Assembly: GCF_020497125.1 (NCBI RefSeq)
Contig: NC_059084.1
Coordinates: forward strand, 9,823,501-9,887,500
Length of the DNA stretch: 64,000 bases
DNA from: Mauremys mutica
Taxonomy: Eukaryota > Chordata > Testudines > Geoemydidae
Reading direction: 5' to 3'
This document shows positions 57,196-64,000 of this stretch, piece by piece; within the stretch, counting starts at the first letter, position 1; each line of letters begins with the position of its first letter. The notes beneath the pieces were generated by a model. That model saw only the letters and a list, made by a program, of their open reading frames with translations. It was not told the DNA's origin and searched no databases. The translations under genes were made by a program, and so were the position numbers.

Positions 57196-59408
57196 GTAAT
57201 TCACTTTTTATTTCAAAAAAGTTACAGGCTATTATTGCTTGTGGAATATTGCAAAAAGCATTACGTGAGATGGTCTGTATTACATCAGCAATTCACTGGA
57301 GAACTGAAAAATAATAAAGACATCAAAGCTCAGGATTTGATAGTGTTCTTAAATTAGTATTTCCTTCAGAGAATGAAATATTTGTTATTAAATATCTACT
57401 ATTATCTACTGTTCAATTTCTGACACTGACCTTAGGTGCCTTGTTATTTTCCACATTTGGCTGGTAAGTGTCACTTTTCTATCTGTACTAATTTTCTTAA
57501 TACTCTTCCACCATCTCAACTTACCTAAGGGCAACTTCTTGTGCTCCTTGCGCACCCAAAGTTCCCACAGAGATCATTCTGTTCCCTTTTCACTTCCTTT
57601 CAGCAAAGAACCATGGGTCAGATTTTCAAAAGTCCTCTGCCTTCACAGGTTGGACCATCTTCCAAAAGCGCTCAACACCCAGAAGCTCCCACTGAGAATA
57701 TAGTTACTCAACTTATTCAGTGGGAGCTGCTTGATGTGAAGTATTTTTGAATAATCTGCCCAGTTATTTAGGTGCCTAAATGGGAGCTGCTGTTTGGTGA
57801 GTTCTTTTAAACATTTGGCCCCTTATATTTAAGTGATCTCTGCCCACTTAAGGCTCAGTCCTGCATTTCTTTTGCATCCAAAACTCAGTGTGCATGTGCA
57901 AAGAGAGGTTGTTGAGAGCTTCTCCTCCATCATAATCCCTATATAGAGGCCAGGCACAATGAGAACTCTTGCTCTCGTACTGGGCTAGTGCTTCTGTTGA
58001 CTCCAGCCTCTAGTCTACAGAGATATATGAGAGGAGGTTGGGGCAGAGTGTGGTGCAGAAAGGAACACATGGTTCACCTTTAAGGATGATGCAGTGTCTG
58101 TCCTCTGAGCTCCAGGAGGTATTGCATTTACCTGACCTCCCTCGAGGGCAGTATGATTTCACATTGTCCCCAGCATGTGCTTGTTTAATGCGACAATTTA
58201 ACTCTGATTAATTACAACAGTAGAGATCTGCTGGTTCTAAGGCTACTAATTAACCTTTCAGGTAATTTATACAAAAGTTTTATGTTTGTCTGAGCCATTG
58301 AGAAAAAAATTAGCAATTATATTGTCTGTACGATCTGTATTGCTACAAGAATATAGCAGAGGTTTTAGCTGCAATGCTTTGCTAGTATATAGCCAGCAAC
58401 CTAGCAAAAAATGTCTGCATGCTACTAGCGTTTTTTTTTCTTTAAAAATATCTTCCTTTATGACCACAATATACTTTTGGATATTTGAATGGATCATACT
58501 ACATTATATTACTTTTCCTCTATAATGGTGACCTACTTCTTACTTGACCATTCTAAAGCACCAAATAAATTCCATAGCAGTCATATCTTTTAGTGTTACA
58601 GTCAGAGGAGTTTACAATGGCATTGCAGTGCTTACTTGTATGTATCTCTTTAATGTCAATACTCCCCATGTACAGTTATTCAGTAGTCCTGTGTTAGAAA
58701 TACTAATTTGGAAAAAACACATTTCATTTTAACATATGTTAATTATACCAATTTAAACATAATGAAATGTGATTATAATCCTACTTTTTCTAACTGACTT
58801 ACAGGGTATTTAGAAGAATGTCAGGAATCTATCTAACTATTTAAAGGAAAGGCAGAATTTTTTTTAAGTGTCTTGAGGTGTTTTAACAATTATTGGGACA
58901 GGTTTTTTTTCTTTCTTAAACAAATGCATTTTTATTTTTGAAAGTTTTACTTGCTTACTTGTTCATCTTGAGATTGTTCGTTTGTTCCTGAGGTAAGGTG
59001 ATTCTCTCCCCAGGAAGAAAAACTTTTTCATATAAGAATAAATTAAGATTAGTTACCTCTAGTTTTTCAAGAATAAATCTCAACATACTGCTTGAAAATA
59101 TGTAGTTTTGAATAAAAGCCTTAGATTTTATTTGGTTTTACTTTCTCTGACACTAAAATTAGATATCTCTAGTGACCTCCAGTGGTAAAGAGTAGTAGTG
59201 AAAGGGTATAGATTACAACTGAATCATTGGGGCACCGGTCTGACATTTAACAGCAATTTTTTTTTCTCTCTCTCCAACTGCTTGAAGGAGAAATATTATC
59301 CAAGCATATGTAATATTTTTTGACAACACAAAAACATTTATTTTGCTAAATGAAGTACAGATTGCTTTATACTGTACACTGAAGCTTCTATTGGTATTTC
59401 AATTTTAG
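57196..59408. other. SYCP2 intron 3
   Basis: No exon or clear repeat termini seen. Foldback-type phrases occur near 57850. Confidence 0.5.
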
Positions 59409-59537
59409 GAACTTGACAAACAAGAAGTCAAGAATGTTTCAACTTTGCTAAATTCTCTTCATAAATATGGTAAAAATATCATCATACCAGGTGGAGACGG
59501 TTTTCAAGCAATGATCAGATATGGTCTTGTTGAAAAG
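59409..59537 (+). CDS. SYCP2: SYCP2 coding exon 3
   Basis: 129 nt, 43 codons, with acceptor TTTCAATTTTAG. It encodes ELDKQEVKNVSTLLNSLHKY, then GKNIIIPGGDGFQAMIRYGL and VEK, aligning with human ELNKED...GLIQK. The exon is followed by ATAAGTATAAC, not GT. The codon-level alignment requires the exon to end at GAAAAG, giving an AT-AC intron. Confidence 0.93.
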
Positions 59538-60559
59538 ATAAGTATAACAAAAATCATATGTATTGCACTATAAAGCATATATAATGCTATGGGTAGTTTA
59601 ATAAGTAAACATTTTTTCAAGATTGTCGGAAATTTTGTTAATTCAGAAATAATTGAAGACCAGAATAACTGATTAATCAGTTCTAAATATACAACAAATT
59701 ATATCTTGTAAAGAGATGTTGATACAGCACGGTGAAGTCTTCATAAATAATGTAAGGTGTAATGAATTTAGATATTCTAGTAATTATTGTAAGAACAATT
59801 ATGATAAATATTTCATGTGAGCTTTGTTCCTGGCTAAATTAGGAACCCTTTGTATTTTTGAAAAAGGAGAGAGAAGAGAAAAGAAGTCTGTTTTAGGTTT
59901 TCAGAAAATACTGTGTTAGTGCCAAAAACTGGAATTTCCTGGTGCAATGTGTTAATAAATTTTGTATTAGAGCTAGCAATAGGAGCCTCAGATCTAGCAC
60001 CTTTGATGGGTTAACATACAATTTCAATTAATTACTACCAAATCAGTCTGTACAATCCATGACTCAAACCTGTATATTCATACTGATATTATATAGACCA
60101 CTTCCAACTTACATTCAGTATCTGTTTCACTGAATAGAATTAACAGTGGTAGACTTAGAAAGTGCTGATGGCTTGTTTCTCAGTTACCTTCAGAAAAAAG
60201 GAGAAAAATGACAAGATCAGTGATAATGGCATGACTCTATTCACATTTATAGACAAATTTTCAGCCAGCCTTGTACCCGCTCCCACTTTTTTGTGTAAAC
60301 AATAGCAGTCACAAAACCGGGCACATAGTTATTGTGAGTACAAATCATGCAATAGGGTATGTAGTTACAGAAGTGATCACTTTGATCAGTAGAAATCAGC
60401 TGCATTTTCTTAAGTATATGTGCAAAATTGGAGGCTGCGATTGTAATCTACTCCAAGAAATCTGGACACTTTAATAAAGAATAATCTGGAAATGTATAAT
60501 ACAAAATGTTGCCTTTTTGCTTCATGTTTAATAATAAAAGTAATGTTTTTCCCCTTTAC
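59538..60559 (+). other. SYCP2: AT-AC intron of SYCP2 (ATAAGT...TTTAC)
   Basis: The 1022-nt intron begins ATAAGT and ends TTTTTCCCCTTTAC. No in-frame GT-AG alternative joins VEK to MVSWFEK. The donor resembles the U2-type consensus with A at +1 and not the U12 consensus ATATCCTT, and no TCCTTAAC branch motif lies near the 3' end. It is therefore the rare U2-dependent AT-AC class. Confidence 0.85.
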
Positions 60560-60664
60560 ATGGTTAGTTGGTTTGAAAAGGTAAAAGAAATTCTGATATC
60601 TAGAGGAAATGAAAAAAATGAAGCACTTACAAGTCTAGTTGAAGATTTCTTCGATGTTTTGATG
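60560..60664 (+). CDS. SYCP2: SYCP2 coding exon 4
   Basis: 105 nt, 35 codons. It starts ATGGTTAGTTGG directly after CTTTAC and ends ATG|GTAAAA. It encodes MVSWFEKVKEILISRGNEKN, then EALTSLVEDFFDVLM, aligning with human MVAWFEKSKDIIQ...LVDLLL without gaps. The first Met is internal, not a start. Confidence 0.93.
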
Positions 60665-61044
60665 GTAAAATATTTCATAAACCATTTTATAAAATAAGCA
60701 TGTATTTGTAAAAACAGTGATTTAACATCAAAAGATATTTTCAAACATTCTTTTCCTATTTAATTTTCTTTTTCAGCTAATGTTGCACTGATGTGTTTTT
60801 TTACAAGAATACATTACCAGCTCATTTTGTTAAAAAATACTATACTTGCATTCAGACTTAAATACTCCATATGTATAGGAAATACTGCCTACTAATAAAA
60901 GACCTGACTATGCAAGTGCTTAGTGCACAAAATTTCCCACTTTATCCTATTATTTTATCCAAAAGGTAGTAGCAGTGCATGTCTATTAAGCCTCTGAGGC
61001 CCTGATCATGCAAACAGTTTACATACATGCTTAAATTTATGCAG

Positions 61045-61378
61045 AGAGACAAGGTAGGTGAGGTAATATTTTTTTATTGGACCAACTTCTGTCGGTGAGA
61101 GAGACAAGCTTTCGAGCTATACAGCGCTCTTCCTCGGGTCAGGGAAAGGTACTCAGAATCACAACTAAATACAAAATCAAACAGATCGTTTAGCATAAGT
61201 AATTAGTGCACATTCAAGCTGTGACACTGAGTACCTTTTCCCAGACCTAAAGAAAAGCTCTTTGTAGTTTAAAAGCTTGTCTCTCAGCAACAGAAGTTGG
61301 TTCAGTAAAAGATATTACCTTACGCATCTTGTCTCTCTAATTTCCAAGGACTGAAACAGCTACAACATCACTCCATAT
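61045..61378 (+). mobile_element. Hairpin repeat with hammerhead-like core, 12-bp TSD
   Basis: 334 bp. Flanks AAATTTATGCAG (61033-61044) and AACTTTATGCAG (61379-61390). The minus strand of the left arm reads CCGAGGA, A, GAGC...GCTC, GAAAGC, TTGTCTC, within 61099-61136. The right arm is a decayed inverted copy followed by the tail GGACTGAAACAGCTACAAC. Confidence 0.8.
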
Positions 61379-61556
61379 AACTTTATGCAGTTATTGGCAC
61401 TACTCATGTTCATAAAATTGTGTGCATAAATGTTTACACCATTAGGGATTTAATTATTGACAAGTCTGTTCTAATTGGGAATTGGAAAAGGTTCAGAAAT
61501 CATGCGGTAGGATCATGCAGTTACAGAAGTGATCACTTTGATGGGTAGAAATCAGT

Positions 61557-62130
61557 AGTAGGAAAGGTTCAGAAAAGGGCAACAAAAATGATTAGGGGTA
61601 TGGGACAGCTTCCATATGAGGAGAGATTAATAAGACTGGGACTTTTAAGCTTGGAAAAGAGACAACTAATGGGGGGATATGATAGAGGTCTATAAAATCG
61701 TGACTGGTGTGGAGAAAATAAATAAGGAAGTGTTATTTACTCCTCATAACACAAGAACTAAGGGTCACCAAATGAAATTAATGGGCAGCAGATATAAAAC
61801 AAAAGAAAGTATTTCTTCACACAATGCACAGTCAACCTGTGGAACTCTGCCAGAGGATATTGTGAAGGCCAAGACTATAACTGGGTTAAAAAAAGAACTA
61901 CCGGTAGGTAAATTTATGGAGGATAGGTCCACCTCTGGCTATTAGCCAGGATGGGTAGGGATGGTGTACCTCGCTTCTGTGTGCCAGAAGCTGGGAATGG
62001 GTTACGGGATGGATCACTTGATGATTACCTGTTCTGTTAATTCCCTATGAAGCACCTGGCATTGGCCACTGTCAGAAGACAGGATACTCTCTAGACGGAT
62101 CTTTGACCCAGTATGGTCGTTCTTATGACA
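61557..62130 (+). mobile_element. CR1 LINE 3' fragment, sense to SYCP2
   Basis: A plus-strand CR1 end with ORF2 motifs ([13 protein letters not shown] text, [29 protein letters not shown]) and a tail reading GACCCAGTATGGTCGTTCTT. The same subfamily as 28630 but in opposite orientation. Frame broken, 5' truncated. Confidence 0.85.
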
Positions 62131-62287
62131 GATATATTAAAATAATATACATGTTTTAGTTGTGAGAGAGAACTGTAAAGTCTGAACATTGTGTCCATAT
62201 ACCTAAAAATATTTGGTCAAAGTAAATTATTCTGCATCTTAATATATAAAGTGTTTAAAATGTATTCATATTCTCATTTTATTATAG

Positions 62288-62312
62288 CTTGTACATGATA
62301 CCAACAGTGAAG
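62288..62312 (+). CDS. SYCP2: SYCP2 coding exon 5, 25-nt microexon
   Basis: A 25-nt exon between TTTTATTATAG and GAAG|GTATGT, encoding LVHDTNSE plus one base. It follows exon 4 in frame and fits human LVIHDVSDEG with equal length. The splice signals are both good. The next coding exon is expected to start with a GKK-like segment and is probably outside the window. Confidence 0.85.
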
Positions 62313-62990
62313 GTATGTACAAAAATCAGCATTTAAGTTACTATTAGTTTGCTAATCATATCCACTTTTTGATTGATCACTAATGAAATAGCTTCTTTAT
62401 ATTACTGGCAAAGGATCTGATCTAGTTAAAATCTATGACCTTTGAAACCATGTGTATTCTGGAAGGTCTTGGTTATTTGATCTAGTATGGAACCCTCCAA
62501 ACAAACAAACATTTGTGGAGCCACCTAGAAACACAAGAGCTCAAACAAATGAGCTTTTTAAGTCCTTGAGAAATTAAAGCTCCTCACTTGCAGATACCAG
62601 TGTGAAGGTAGCAGAAAGTGTTCCCACAATATGTTGAAGCAGTTCTCCTATGTGGTCATGACTGAAGCATGTGCATACAGAATTGTGTTTTGCCAAACGT
62701 GACATTTGTTAAATTGCTGTAGCAACTATTAAGCACATTCTTTTTCAAGTATGTGGGCAAAATCAGCATCTTTCAATCAAGTGTCCATTGGTCCACACCA
62801 GTGCCATGCATGTCCTCGTGCCCCCCCCCACCCAAGATCATGAAGGGCAGAGTGGCTGCAACTGTTTTTGTTTCCTCTTACCGTCCATGGCAGCGAGAGG
62901 GAACTAGTGCTGTGTGCCTGCTACCCTTTAGAAGATTTCTCTTCTACCAGTAGTTATCTACTTACAGTTAGATTTCCCTAAATACTTCTC
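62313..62990. other. SYCP2 intron, nothing recognised
   Basis: Intronic DNA with a C-run near 62821. No exon. Confidence 0.4.
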
Positions 62991-64000
62991 CTTTATTGTT
63001 TTGCTTTTCTGATTCAGATAAAAAAACAGAACAACTCCAACCCTCCACCCCCAGATTTTCTAAATTTCTCCTGTCTGATCAAAGGCAGATCCCATTAGGA
63101 GGTGCTGCAGCCTTGAACTATGTCCTTCAGTCATTCACTCAGCTGGGCCTCATAGCTAACTATAAGAAATCATCTCTCATTCCCGCACAGACAAAAGAAT
63201 TCATAGGAGCTGTATGCAACTCCAAAAATGGCAAAGTCATATGTTTCTGAAGACAGATTTGTCTCTTTAGTTGATAATCACCCCCGTATCAAATTGAAGC
63301 CAGCAACGATAGCACGGAACTATCTCAGACTTTAGGCCACCTGTCAGCCTGTACTTGATGCTGCTTGCCAGGCTTTACCATCATCTATTACAAGCCTGGC
63401 TAAGGTTGGAGTATTGCCCTATGAGATGTGCATGCAGATTGTTGTTTCATCACACAGTCTGTCATCTCTGAACTGAAGACCCCACTCTGACCCCCAGAAA
63501 TTTCAGAGAGGGGTCTTTCTCCTACAAAGACACTGATCATGGATGCATTGGAGACAGGTTGGGACATGCATTTTGCCACCTCTAAATACAAGGAACTTGT
63601 TCTCAAAAGGATATGACTCTTCACATACATGTTCTGAAGCGAAGAGTGATCAGAGTAGCTTGCATGGCATTCTATCCTGTCCTGTGAAATTCCACAATGC
63701 AGATTCCCACAGACAACACATCTGCAGAGTACTCTGTAAGCAAGGAAGGAGGTGCTGCTCATCACCTCTGTATCAACAGGTTATCAGATTATGGATATGA
63801 TGTCAACAACAGGGAATAACCCCAAGAACTCTTCATCTCCCAGGAGTCAACAACAATCTAGGAGACTTTCTAAATAGACAATCCATGACCAACTGCAAAG
63901 GATATCTGAAGAGCTCCATCATCAAGCCAATATTTCACCAGTGAGGCAATTCAATAATAGTCCGATTTGATAGCAGTGACAATGTGGAATGTCCAGCCTT
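62991..64000 (+). mobile_element. Decayed retroelement pol (DIRS-like RT-RNase H)
   Basis: The plus strand encodes, with frameshifts and stops, LNYVLQSFTQLGLIANYKK and SLIPAQTKEFIGAV (late reverse transcriptase), then MDALETGWDMHF and VIRVACMAFYPVL (RNase H style), and YQQVIRLW. This order and wording match DIRS-type tyrosine-recombinase retrotransposons of vertebrates; a Gypsy-like pol is an alternative. It reaches the window end. It lies inside SYCP2 in sense orientation and is not functional. Confidence 0.6.

Larger units (their letters stand above)
60665..62287. other. SYCP2 intron with hairpin repeat and CR1
   Basis: Between coding exons 4 and 5. It holds the hairpin repeat at 61045-61378, a templated insertion near 61496-61556 and the CR1 at 61557-62130. 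Confidence 0.6.

Noticed and set aside
59538..59545. A normal GT donor four bases downstream of SYCP2 exon 3
   Set aside because: Using GTATAA at 59542 with the only nearby AG (before TTGG at 60567) gives a stop after a few codons and loses the conserved MVSWF segment.
59538..60559. A U12-type (minor spliceosome) intron
   Set aside because: The donor is ATAAGT, not ATATCCTT, and no TCCTTAAC-like branch site is near the 3' end.
63018..63110. Next SYCP2 exon after CTGATTCAG
   Set aside because: DKK after the acceptor resembles the expected GKK, but the frame runs directly into reverse-transcriptase sequence of a retroelement. The match is probably chance.

Overview
The window is nuclear DNA from a non-mammalian amniote, most likely a turtle. 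The bases for this are CR1 LINE 3' ends, solo LTRs beginning TGTGAC, several hAT and Harbinger-like miniature elements, and spliced vertebrate genes with CpG-rich promoters. A crocodilian is not excluded.

Gene layout, low to high coordinate: (1) a CpG-rich TATA promoter and a short signal-peptide exon on the minus strand near 8.0 kb, read as the first exon of CDH26 from gene order; (2) FAM217B on the minus strand, with a long last exon at 30.95-32.16 kb and three upstream exons to 34.13 kb; (3) a GC-rich, probably bidirectional promoter at about 38.5-39.35 kb; (4) PPP1R3D on the plus strand (40.08-41.01 kb), a one-exon coding sequence for a glycogen-targeting subunit of protein phosphatase 1; (5) SYCP2 on the plus strand, with a promoter holding four CCAAT boxes at 53.45-53.61 kb, a noncoding first exon, and five coding exons up to 62.31 kb before the gene leaves the window. 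The order CDH26-FAM217B-PPP1R3D-SYCP2 matches human 20q13 in inverted orientation. The neighbours do unrelated jobs: cell adhesion, an unknown role, glycogen metabolism, and meiotic chromosome axes.

The rest is intronic or intergenic DNA dominated by mobile elements. Positions 1-7.65 kb hold an old tandem duplication of about 3.5 kb. Its two copies carry different later insertions, so each copy preserves the empty sites of the other. Other insertions include nested hAT, Harbinger and hairpin elements, three solo LTRs, several CR1 fragments and, at the right end, a decayed retroelement pol region (DIRS-like).

Three observations stand out. The SYCP2 intron at 59538-60559 has AT-AC ends of the rare kind with an ATAAGT donor. 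Six short hairpin repeats share a 12-14 bp target-site duplication, and most of them carry a recognisable form of a CUGANGA...GAAA arrangement resembling a hammerhead ribozyme core, as reported for Penelope-like elements. A degenerate 30-bp tandem array of about 14-17 units lies just upstream of PPP1R3D. No CRISPR arrays, operons or tRNA/rRNA genes were seen.
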